Source: JBECKR01 sp040235415
Lineage (GTDB): Bacteria > Acidobacteriota > Polarisedimenticolia > Polarisedimenticolales > Polarisedimenticolaceae
DNA: 13,483 nucleotides
Direction: 5' to 3'
Assembly (NCBI GenBank): GCA_040235415.1
Contig: JBECKR010000344.1
Location: forward strand, 1 to 13,483
The notes below the pieces were generated by a model. The model did not search any database and was not told the DNA's origin. It saw only the letters and a list, made by a program, of their open reading frames with translations. Below, one piece after another: positions 1 to 5,900 of this stretch (its first letter is position 1; the number at the start of each line of letters is the position of its first letter). Position numbers and translations under genes: made by a program.

Positions 1-621
1 GGCCACCGTGGCGCGCTCGAGGGCCCGGCCGTGGTCGACCGCCGCGTTCCACTGCGCGAGCGCGCGGATCGCCAGCCCCGCGGCGATCGTGCCCGCCAGC
101 AGCAGGATGACGCCCCGTTGCGCGTTCGACAGCCGGCGCGGCGGGAGCGGCCTGGATCCGGCCCGCAGCATGTCGCGGCGGTCGGCGAGATCGATCGCCT
201 CCGGCAACCGCAGACGCTTGTCCGTGACGAGCAGCGCGAGCGACAGCGGGAGGCGATAGCGCTTCGCGAGGATCGCGGCGAACACGGTCCGCCGGCCGCG
301 CTCGACCGCCTCGTGGATCGAGAGGTGCCCGTCCTCGACCGCAGGGGCGAACGCGCGGTCGTACAGCAGGCGCCGAGGCTCATCGTCGCCGTAGATCGCG
401 AGCCCGTGCCCGTCCGCCTCCGGCTCGCGGTCGCGAAAGCGCAGGGCATCCTCGAGCGTCACGACCCCCGCGATCACGGAGTACGCGGACGCGAAGTCGA
501 GCCCGTGCTCCTCTGCGAGCCCCGCGACCCGCGTACGGTGGCCGTCGGGATCGTACGCGGCATGCCCGAGCGCCTCGGGCAGCGCGATCGGTCGCTCGGT
601 TCGGGTCGGCTTGACTCTCAT
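1..621 (-). CDS. Unknown membrane-anchored protein with repeated helical motif, last gene of pilin operon (partial, C-terminus off window)
   Basis: I do not recognise this family. The visible 207 residues start at the ATG at 621-619, which overlaps the stop of the PilX-like gene as ATGA, so the two are probably translationally coupled. The frame stays open to the left edge, so the C-terminus is missing. Residues 1-160 are soluble and charged. A short motif, (L/I)-x-(E/x)-(E/D)-A-(L/V/I), recurs four times: LPEAL at 14-18, LEDAL at 56-60, IHEAV at 102-106 and LPEAI at 139-143. It often sits before an Arg-rich turn, suggesting degenerate helical repeats. A single hydrophobic segment lies at about 168-190, followed by residues that would be periplasmic if the N-terminus is cytoplasmic. 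Its place in the operon suggests a pilus-assembly accessory role, but that is inference from position only. Confidence 0.75.
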   Translation of the reverse strand, partial: MRVKPTRTERPIALPEALGHAAYDPDGHRTRVAGLAEEHGLDFASAYSVIAGVVTLEDALRFRDREPEADGHGLAIYGDDEPRRLLYDRAFAPAVEDGHLSIHEAVERGRRTVFAAILAKRYRLPLSLALLVTDKRLRLPEAIDLADRRDMLRAGSRPLPPRRLSNAQRGVILLLAGTIAAGLAIRALAQWNAAVDHGRALERATVA

Positions 622-1916
622 CGCTCTCTGAAGTCCACGACCGGATAACGCGTCACCGGTGACGACGCGACCAGCTCCTGAGAGCAGTAAAACGTCTTGG
701 CGTTGCCGCCGCCGCTGTCGTCGTACAGCGCCGGGGTGAATCCCCCGGTCCCCCCGGTGCAGTCGTCGGCGGTGCCGACGACGTGGTCCGGTCCGTCGAT
801 GTCGGCCAGCAGCATCCCTCCGCTCATCACCCCGCTTCCGGTGCCGCTCCGGACGAACTCGCCTTTCCCGACGACGAAGATCTGCCCTTGCCAGCCGGCG
901 TTGCCGGTCGCGGTGAGCCGGCCGGTCACGACGAGCACCCCGTGACCGGTCGTCGACGACGACATCGTGAAGTCGTCGTCCACGAAGACGATCCGCTGCG
1001 GGGAGTCCGGCGGGAAGGTGCAGCTGCTCCCGTCCGGGCACACGACGTCGGCCGCGCCGCGGAGCTCGGCGATCACATTCTGCAGATCGCTGCAGCTCGT
1101 CCAGCGCGGGTCGATCGTCCCGAGTCCGGCTCCGACCACGGTCGGCTCGGACGGGTCGGTGAGGTCGGCGACGGTGTCGGTACCGGTGTACCCGCCGGAG
1201 GCGTACACCGGGGTCCCGAGGACGCCGGCCTCGGCATGGCTCTCGGCGCCCGCTCCGACGAGGCCGACGATCGGCGCGAACAGCCCGGGCTGCCCCGAGC
1301 CCTCGCAGTCGTCGCCGAGGTACTGCGTCGACGGGCTCACGGCCTCCCGGAACACCGGCAGCGGCCCGAGGATGGTGATCGCCGAGGGCAGCAGGCTCGG
1401 GAGCGGCGTGTACGACTGCACGACCGCCTCGGCGACCTCGAAGGCGCCCGCCCTCCCGGCCCCGACGCCGACCACGAGCACGCGCCCGTCGCCGTCGTTC
1501 GTGACGGTCCGGCCCTCGCCGGGGTCGTTGGTCAGGAACGCGGCGAACCACCCGTCGCCGACGCTCGCGAATGCGCGCAGAGGGACGTCGTCGCCGTAGC
1601 CGGTGAAGCCGGTGACCCGTCCGTCCGTGTCGCGCACCGCCTGCACGGTGTCGGGATCGAAGTCGATGACGCCGTTGGGTCCGGCGGCGGCGACGAGGTC
1701 GTCCGTGAACCCGCCGTTCCCGTTCGTGGCGTGCAGCGTCGCGCGGCCGTCCTCGACCCCCGACTCCGCGCAGTAGAACACGCGCTTGGCCCGGAGGTCG
1801 GCCGCGGTCGTCCGGAGCTCGCCCTCGACGAGCCCGAGCAGCGCGATGCCGGTCGCGGCGAGCAGCGCCAGCACGAACAGCGCCACGACGAGCGCGGAGC
1901 CGCGCGAGCCGCTCAC
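618..1916 (-). CDS. PilX-like type IV pilus minor-pilin assembly protein
   Basis: A 432-residue protein with a PilX N-terminal-type segment: a short basic start (SGSRGS), then a hydrophobic helix at about residues 7-30, then ELRTTAADLRAKRVFYCAESG. The last stretch resembles the alpha-1 region of PilX/GspK-type proteins. As in other PilX proteins, there is no Glu at +5 after the processing Gly. The rest is a large Gly/Ser/Thr/Asp-rich beta-type domain with six further cysteines, consistent with an exported, disulfide-bonded pilus-tip component. I chose the GTG at 1916-1914. It overlaps the PilW-like stop as GTGA, has an AGGA ribosome site at 1924-1927 with a 7-nt spacer, and puts the hydrophobic helix at the N-terminus. 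The frame is open further upstream, but that extension is Arg-rich and reads antisense-like. The 3' end overlaps the next gene by 4 bp. Confidence 0.85.
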   Translation of the reverse strand: MSGSRGSALVVALFVLALLAATGIALLGLVEGELRTTAADLRAKRVFYCAESGVEDGRATLHATNGNGGFTDDLVAAAGPNGVIDFDPDTVQAVRDTDGRVTGFTGYGDDVPLRAFASVGDGWFAAFLTNDPGEGRTVTNDGDGRVLVVGVGAGRAGAFEVAEAVVQSYTPLPSLLPSAITILGPLPVFREAVSPSTQYLGDDCEGSGQPGLFAPIVGLVGAGAESHAEAGVLGTPVYASGGYTGTDTVADLTDPSEPTVVGAGLGTIDPRWTSCSDLQNVIAELRGAADVVCPDGSSCTFPPDSPQRIVFVDDDFTMSSSTTGHGVLVVTGRLTATGNAGWQGQIFVVGKGEFVRSGTGSGVMSGGMLLADIDGPDHVVGTADDCTGGTGGFTPALYDDSGGGNAKTFYCSQELVASSPVTRYPVVDFRER

Positions 1917-2497
1917 AGCGTCTTCCTGAACACCACCTCGCTCGAGACGGTGTATCGGATGTAGTCCCCGGAGAGCGGGTCGCGAGCCGGCGAGCGCGCG
2001 GTGATCCGGACGGTCACCCGCGTCGGGTCGCTCGTCGAGTCGGGAACGAACATCGGCTCGCGGACGCCGTCGCCGTCGGCGTCGTTCGTGATGTCGACGG
2101 CGATCACCTGGAAGGTGCCGTACGGGTCGCCGTCGGGCTGCCATTCGACGCGGTCTCCGACCCGGCGGATCAGGAGCTGCTCTCCTTCGCTCGACAGCGA
2201 TCCGTCCTCGTCGAGGTCCGCGAGCACCGTGATCTCGTCGACGTCGTCCGTCGTGTCGGGATCGAGCGTGACCGCGGCGATGCCGATCCCGGTCGGATCC
2301 CAGCCGGCCGAGCGCAGCTTCGGCACGATCAGCGCGAGGCAGGCTCGGGCGTCGGCCTGGGCCTCGGCGCGCAGCCGTTGCTGCTTGTTGATCCTCGCGT
2401 TCTGGAGCAAGAGGCCGCCGAGCCCCCCGAACGCCGCCACCAGGACCGCGGTCGCGACCAGCATCTCGAGCGTGCTGAAGCCCCGTTGGTTCCGCAT
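1913..2497 (-). CDS. PilW-like type IV minor pilin (prepilin)
   Basis: A 194-residue prepilin-type protein. The leader MRNQRG ends in Gly and is followed by F-S-T-L-E, the canonical prepilin peptidase site with Glu at +5 (E11), then a hydrophobic helix to about residue 33. Length and layout fit the PilW family of minor pilins that prime type IV pilus or type II pseudopilus assembly in the inner membrane. The C-terminal globular part carries two Asp-rich loops that look like EF-hand or dockerin-type calcium sites: D94-L-D96-E-D98-G99 with E104, and D139-A-D141-G-D143-G144 with E147. It lies 7 bp after the PilV-like gene and its stop overlaps the PilX-like start (GTGA). Confidence 0.9.
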   Translation of the reverse strand: MRNQRGFSTLEMLVATAVLVAAFGGLGGLLLQNARINKQQRLRAEAQADARACLALIVPKLRSAGWDPTGIGIAAVTLDPDTTDDVDEITVLADLDEDGSLSSEGEQLLIRRVGDRVEWQPDGDPYGTFQVIAVDITNDADGDGVREPMFVPDSTSDPTRVTVRITARSPARDPLSGDYIRYTVSSEVVFRKTL

Positions 2498-2504
2498 CGC
2501 CGGC

Positions 2505-2888
2505 TCACCGCGCCCGGATCGCGGCCAGGGTGATCTGCCGGCCGAGACCGAGCACCTCCCGCGTCGCGACGGCGCGCACCGTGATCGTCTTGGTCGGTCC
2601 CGCGTTCGAGGCGACCACCCATCGGACCACGACCGCGCGGTCGGTCGTGTCGACGTAGCCCGCGACGTTCGTGCTCAGGCTCCCTCCCGGGGCGAGCGAG
2701 TCGTACTCCGCGGCCCGCAGCGCTTCCATGCGCGAGACCGCGGCGGCGCCGACCTCGGCGGCGTCGCCGGCGCCGACGTTGGCTCGCGTCGCGGCCACGA
2801 ACAGCGGCGCCGCGGCCAGGGCGGCGAGCGCCATGAGAAACAGCGCCACCAGCACCTCGACGAGCGAGAACCCCCTCGCGTCCCGCAT
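2505..2888 (-). CDS. PilV-like type IV minor pilin (prepilin)
   Basis: A 127-residue prepilin. The short basic leader MRDARG is followed by F-S-L-V-E-V, a textbook prepilin cleavage and methylation site (cleavage after G6, Glu at +5 is E11), and then a 20-residue Ala/Leu-rich helix that anchors the subunit and packs in the pilus core. The remaining roughly 95 residues form a small globular domain rich in Ala and Val. Size, order and neighbours fit a PilV/GspI-type minor pilin. It starts 3 bp after the GspH/FimT-like stop (TGA-GCG-ATG) and is followed after 7 bp by the PilW-like gene, so the pilins are almost certainly co-translated. It could equally be called a type II secretion pseudopilin; sequence alone does not separate these. 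Confidence 0.88.
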   Translation of the reverse strand: MRDARGFSLVEVLVALFLMALAALAAAPLFVAATRANVGAGDAAEVGAAAVSRMEALRAAEYDSLAPGGSLSTNVAGYVDTTDRAVVVRWVVASNAGPTKTITVRAVATREVLGLGRQITLAAIRAR

Positions 2889-2891
2889 CGC

Positions 2892-3428
2892 TCAGTTCCC
2901 CGTCGTCCAGGCGTGGCCGTCCCACTCCCGGACCTCGATCCCGCCGCCGAGGTACAGGGTCACCTCGACGAAACGATCGCCGCCGAACACCGTGACGGCG
3001 CCGGCCGACCCGCGGACCGTGCCGTCCGAGCCGAACACCGCCTGATGGGCGCTCGTGCCGGAGACCGTCGGGAGCGTCACCGCGGTCGTGCCGTCCGGCC
3101 GCGCGAAGCTGACCGTCCGCGCGACGCGCATCTCGCGCAGGACCGCGTCGTCGGAGGTCGAGCCGGTCCCGAGCGTGTCCAGCACCTGCAGCGTCCGCGA
3201 ATCGGGATCGATGACGAAGCGGCAGTCGCGGTTGCGTGCGGCCGCCTCCGCCCGGGCGGCCTGCAGGTAGGCCTGGACGTCGTAGCCGCCGCTGCGGGCG
3301 GTCTCCCGCGCCAGCCAGGGAACTGCGATGCTCGTCGCGGTCAAGAGCAGCAGCCCCGCGAGACCCAGCGCGATGAGGAGGTCGGGGAGCGTCGTCCCGG
3401 CCTCGTGTCGTCGGCATTCGCTTCTCAT
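2892..3428 (-). CDS. GspH/FimT-like pseudopilin with non-canonical processing site
   Basis: A 178-residue protein, first in the pilin operon. The N-terminus is longer and more basic than in its neighbours. It ends at G11, followed by T-T-L-P-D and the hydrophobic helix LLIALGLAGLLLLTA. This has the prepilin layout, but residue +1 is Thr instead of Phe/Met and +5 is Asp16 instead of the almost invariant Glu. The beta-rich C-terminal half has short segments such as VFGSDGTVRG and VTLYLGGGIEVREW. A FGxDG element followed by beta strands is typical of GspH/FimT pseudopilins, where it lies in the last third. A start at 3428 gives a GGAAAG-type ribosome site unusually close to the ATG. A candidate promoter lies just upstream. 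Family call good; PilE- or FimU-type naming not resolved. Confidence 0.82.
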   Translation of the reverse strand: MRSECRRHEAGTTLPDLLIALGLAGLLLLTATSIAVPWLARETARSGGYDVQAYLQAARAEAAARNRDCRFVIDPDSRTLQVLDTLGTGSTSDDAVLREMRVARTVSFARPDGTTAVTLPTVSGTSAHQAVFGSDGTVRGSAGAVTVFGGDRFVEVTLYLGGGIEVREWDGHAWTTGN

Positions 3429-3528
3429 CGCTTTCCGAAAATGTAGGCTCTGGGACGCGCCTGTAAACAGAAAAGTTCGCGACCGTGCCGCAGTCGTCGG
3501 TTTTCCTACAGCGAACGCCGGAATACTT
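3429..3528. other. Intergenic region between tatA and the pilin operon
   Basis: The 100 bp are visibly richer in A and T than the surrounding genes, with runs such as gaaaat, gtaaacagaaaa and ggttttcc. They hold the candidate promoter. A short inverted pair, tgtagg at about 3443-3448 and cctaca at 3505-3510, is too far apart to call a terminator. No GC stem followed by a T-run is seen after tatA, so read-through from tatA into the pilin genes cannot be excluded. Confidence 0.5.
3440..3467 (-). promoter_or_regulatory. Candidate sigma-70 promoter of the pilin operon
   Basis: On the minus strand TTTACA (3467-3462, 5 of 6 matches to TTGACA) is followed by a 16-bp spacer and TACATT (3445-3440, 4 of 6 to TATAAT). 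This falls in the most AT-rich stretch of the window, inside the 100-bp gap between tatA and the first pilin gene. The -10 is only 11 bp from the ATG, so the transcript would have a very short leader. That is a weak point of this assignment. Confidence 0.35.
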
Positions 3529-3744
3529 CTAATTCTTGCGCGACGAGCTCTCGGGCGGCGGCTGGATCTCGGACGTCGCCGCCGGCGCGCGGGGCGCGGT
3601 CGCGGCCGGTCCCTGCATCCCCTCCTTGAAGCCGCGCACGCCCTCGCCGAGGCCGCGCATGACCTCGGGAATGCGCTTGCCGCCGAAGAAGATCGTCACG
3701 ATGCCGAGGACGATGAGCCAGTGCGTCAGACTGAACTCGCCCAT
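3529..3744 (-). CDS. tatA: Twin-arginine translocase subunit TatA/TatE family
   Basis: A 71-residue protein with the TatA architecture. A very short N-terminus precedes one transmembrane helix at about residues 8-20 (HWLIVLGIVTIFF). Next come the hinge glycines G21-G22, an amphipathic helix at about 23-45 containing KRIPEVMRGLGEGVRGFKEG, and an unstructured Pro/Ala/Ser-rich tail. The motif FFGGKRIPE corresponds to the family consensus F-G-x-K-(K/R)-(L/I)-P-E. TatA oligomerises to form the transport element through which folded proteins with twin-arginine signals cross the inner membrane. The ATG at 3744 has a GGAGAG ribosome site with about an 8-nt spacer. No tatB or tatC is next to it, which is common for isolated tatA genes. 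A Tat substrate, the molybdopterin subunit, is encoded within this window. Confidence 0.93.
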   Translation of the reverse strand: MGEFSLTHWLIVLGIVTIFFGGKRIPEVMRGLGEGVRGFKEGMQGPAATAPRAPAATSEIQPPPESSSRKN

Positions 3745-3768
3745 GGCGCGCTCTCCGACCCGGGATGG

Positions 3769-3786
3769 ACGGCCGGCCTCGGCCGT
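3769..3786. repeat. Small perfect inverted repeat in the tatA leader region
   Basis: Arms acggccg and cggccgt (7 bp) are separated by the 4-nt loop gcct, in the divergent tatA/amidohydrolase intergenic region just upstream of the tatA ribosome site. It could form a hairpin in the tatA leader. In DNA this GC-rich such palindromes also arise by chance, and there is no T-run to suggest a terminator. Confidence 0.35.
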
Positions 3787-3821
3787 GGACCGGGCACGCT
3801 CGCAAGAGCATAGCGCCGCGC

Positions 3822-3835
3822 CGGCGAGTTCGCCG
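3822..3835. repeat. Palindrome in the divergent promoter region
   Basis: Arms cggcga and tcgccg around a 2-nt centre give a 14-bp dyad midway between the divergent tatA and amidohydrolase genes. It sits about 24 bp upstream of the candidate -10 of the amidohydrolase, a position where an operator would be expected. Nothing beyond position and symmetry supports a regulatory role. Confidence 0.25.
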
Positions 3836-3858
3836 CCGCCCCCGCCCGTGCGCCGGAG

Positions 3859-3864
3859 TACAAT
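3859..3864 (+). promoter_or_regulatory. Candidate -10 element for the amidohydrolase
   Basis: TACAAT matches TATAAT at 5 of 6 positions and is the only AT-rich hexamer upstream of the gene. It would place the transcript start near 3871, with a leader of roughly 20 nt that still contains the GGGAGG ribosome site at 3878-3883. No convincing -35 hexamer is present at 16-18 bp, so an activator or another sigma factor may be needed if the call is right. Confidence 0.3.
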
Positions 3865-3893
3865 GCGCGCTTCGCTCGGGAGGATGGACGACG

Positions 3894-5207
3894 ATGAGAA
3901 CGCTCCGGAACGCTCTTGTGGTCCTCGCCGCGATCGCGGGCGCGGTCGCGACGCCGGCCTCCGAGGTCGTGGTGCTGCGCGCGGCGCGGATGTTCGACGG
4001 CACCTCGGACCGCACCGTGCCGGACGGCGTCGTCGTCGTGCGCGACGGTCGGATCGTCGCGGCCGGGTCCGGACTCGCGGCGCCCGAGGGCGCGCGCATG
4101 CTCGACCTCGGCGACGCGACCCTGCTCCCGGGGTTCATCGACGCCCACACGCACCTGAGCTTCGAGGCCGGCAAGGACTGGTACCGCGAGACTGTGGCGG
4201 GGCTGCGCCGCCCGGCGACCGAGCAGGCGATTCTCGCGAGCGCGTATGCCCGCCGCACCCTCATGGCCGGGTTCACGACCGTGCGCGATGTCGGGTCGAG
4301 CGACTACGTCGACGTCGGATTGCGCAACGCCATCGCGGAGGGCGCGGTGCCCGGTCCGCGCATGCTGGTCGCGGTGCACGCGCTCGGCGCCCGCGGCGGG
4401 CACTGCGACAACACCGGCTTCCCGTACGGCCGGTTCGGCAAGGAGAGCGGGATCGAGGACGGCATCGCCGCCGGCCCGGACCAGTTCCGGGACGCGGTGC
4501 GGTTCCAGATCAAGTACGGCGCCGACGTCATCAAGGTCTGCGCCACCGGCGGCGTGCTGTCGCTCGCGGACGACGTCGACACCCCGCAGCTGACCCAGGC
4601 CGAGATGGACGCCCTGGTCGACGAGGCCCACCGCCTGCGGCGCAAGACCGCCGCGCACGCCCACGGCGCCGAGGGCGCGAAGGTCGCGATCCGTGCCGGG
4701 ATCGACTCGATCGAGCACGGCTCGTTCCTCGACGACGAGGCGCTCCGGATGATGAAGGAGCGGGGCGTGTACCTCGTGCCGACGCTCATGGCGACCGAGT
4801 CGGTCGGAGGCGGCGGGTTCGCCGTCGAGCTTCCGCCGGTGCTCGCCGCGAAGGGACGGGCGGCATCCGAGGCCGCGCGCAAGACGGTGCGGCGGGCGAT
4901 CGCGATGGGGGTGCCGATCGCGTTCGGCACCGACTCCGCGGTGACGCCGCACGGCCGCAACGCCCGCGAGTTCTCGCTGCTCGTGGCGGCCGGCATGACG
5001 CCCGCGGGAGCGCTCCGGGCGGCGACCGCGTCGGCGGCCGACCTCCTCGGCGTCGCTTCCGACCGCGGCACGCTCGAGGCCGGAAAGGCGGCCGACGTCG
5101 TGGCCGTCCCCGGCGACCCGCTCGCCGACGTCTCCGCGACCGAGCGCGTGTTCTTCGTGATGAAGGGCGGGACGATCTACCGCGACGAGCGCTCCGGCGG
5201 CTCCTGA
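3894..5207 (+). CDS. Secreted metal-dependent amidohydrolase (prolidase/imidazolonepropionase-like family)
   Basis: A 437-residue amidohydrolase-superfamily enzyme. It should hydrolyse an amide or dipeptide-type bond using a binuclear metal centre; the exact substrate is not readable from sequence. Residues 1-20 (MRTLRNALVV... to ATPAS) are a Sec-type signal peptide, so it is probably periplasmic. Metal ligands of the TIM barrel are all present: H85 and H87 in DAHTHL, the likely carboxylated K214 in VIKVCATGG, H257 in AHAHG, H275 in IEHGS and D347 in FGTDS. The C-terminal ADVVAVPGDPL strand closes the composite beta domain. Length is typical of secreted Xaa-Pro dipeptidase-like members. I chose ATG 3894 for its GGGAGG ribosome site and because the longer upstream frame is Arg/Pro-rich and would bury the signal peptide. 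It is monocistronic and overlaps the MscS-like gene tail to tail. Confidence 0.92.
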   Translation: MRTLRNALVVLAAIAGAVATPASEVVVLRAARMFDGTSDRTVPDGVVVVRDGRIVAAGSGLAAPEGARMLDLGDATLLPGFIDAHTHLSFEAGKDWYRETVAGLRRPATEQAILASAYARRTLMAGFTTVRDVGSSDYVDVGLRNAIAEGAVPGPRMLVAVHALGARGGHCDNTGFPYGRFGKESGIEDGIAAGPDQFRDAVRFQIKYGADVIKVCATGGVLSLADDVDTPQLTQAEMDALVDEAHRLRRKTAAHAHGAEGAKVAIRAGIDSIEHGSFLDDEALRMMKERGVYLVPTLMATESVGGGGFAVELPPVLAAKGRAASEAARKTVRRAIAMGVPIAFGTDSAVTPHGRNAREFSLLVAAGMTPAGALRAATASAADLLGVASDRGTLEAGKAADVVAVPGDPLADVSATERVFFVMKGGTIYRDERSGGS

Positions 5208-5890
5208 GCGCCGCCGCGGGACCGGTCGAGCAGGCCGGCCCAGGCGCGCTCCACCGCCGTCCGGCTCCCGAGTCCGATCGCGAGGACCGCGATCAGGCCG
5301 AGGCTGCCGAGCCCGAACCGGAACGCGGTCTTGACCGTCTCGGGAGCGATGCCGAGCTCCTCGAGCGCGATCGTGGCGACGACGACGATCAGGCCCCAGT
5401 GCACGATCCGCGAGAACAGCCCGGCGCGCTCGACGCCCTCGAGCGCGAGCCCGCTCCGGACGCGCGTCGCGACCGCGGCCGCCAGCACGCTCCCGATCAG
5501 GAACACGACGAAGCCGATGATCAGCTTCGGGAGGTAGAACACGAGCCGGCCCATGAGCTGACCGAGCACGTCGAGCTTCCAGACCACCAGGGCGTTCTCG
5601 ACGAAGATCAGGAACACGACCCCGGCGACGAAGTTGCCGGCGGTGTTGGCGAGCGCGTGCCGCACGTCCGCCTGCGACAGCGACCTCGCCCACCGGAACC
5701 CGCGCAGCGGGCGGTCGATCCGCATCAGGATGAGGACGCGGACGACCACCCGCTTGATCAGCCAGCACAAGACGCCGCCGAGGAGCAGGATGAGCACCCC
5801 CGCCGCGAAGCTCGGGAGGTAGTCGAGGATCCTCGACCACATCTGTTGGAACGGTCCGAATACGCTCTCGACGGCCGTATCTTGTTGCAT
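5177..5890 (-). CDS. MscS-like conserved TM-helix membrane protein lacking the cytosolic channel domain
   Basis: A 237-residue protein with about five membrane segments: residues about 24-46, 83-104, 117-141, 161-178 and 190-209. It resembles the conserved TM-helix family found in mechanosensitive-channel-like proteins. The last helix (FGLGSLGLIAVLAIGLG, then RTAVERAWAGLLDR) resembles the Gly/Ala-rich pore helix TM3 of MscS, where Gly-Ala packing lines the pore. The protein stops right after it, so the MscS beta domain and cytosolic vestibule are absent. The ATG at 5890 has a GAGG ribosome site with an 8-nt spacer and lies 10 bp after the permease stop; a longer upstream frame exists but lies inside the permease gene. 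It is the last gene of the long operon. Gating by tension is an inference from homology only. Confidence 0.82.
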   Translation of the reverse strand: MQQDTAVESVFGPFQQMWSRILDYLPSFAAGVLILLLGGVLCWLIKRVVVRVLILMRIDRPLRGFRWARSLSQADVRHALANTAGNFVAGVVFLIFVENALVVWKLDVLGQLMGRLVFYLPKLIIGFVVFLIGSVLAAAVATRVRSGLALEGVERAGLFSRIVHWGLIVVVATIALEELGIAPETVKTAFRFGLGSLGLIAVLAIGLGSRTAVERAWAGLLDRSRGGAQEPPERSSR

Positions 5891-5900
5891 GACGCCGACC

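Noticed and set aside
31..648. Plus-strand open frame over the left-edge gene
   Set aside because: Arg-rich antisense reading. The minus-strand frame is open to the edge, is coupled to the PilX-like gene by ATGA and has a defined membrane helix and repeats.
783..1964. Plus-strand open frames over the PilX and PilW-like genes
   Set aside because: Compositionally biased shadows; the minus-strand frames have prepilin signals, stop/start overlaps and ribosome sites.
3765..3893. N-terminal extension of the amidohydrolase from an upstream ATG
   Set aside because: The extension is Arg/Pro-rich, would place the signal peptide internally, covers the candidate -10 element, and lacks a ribosome site comparable to the one before 3894.
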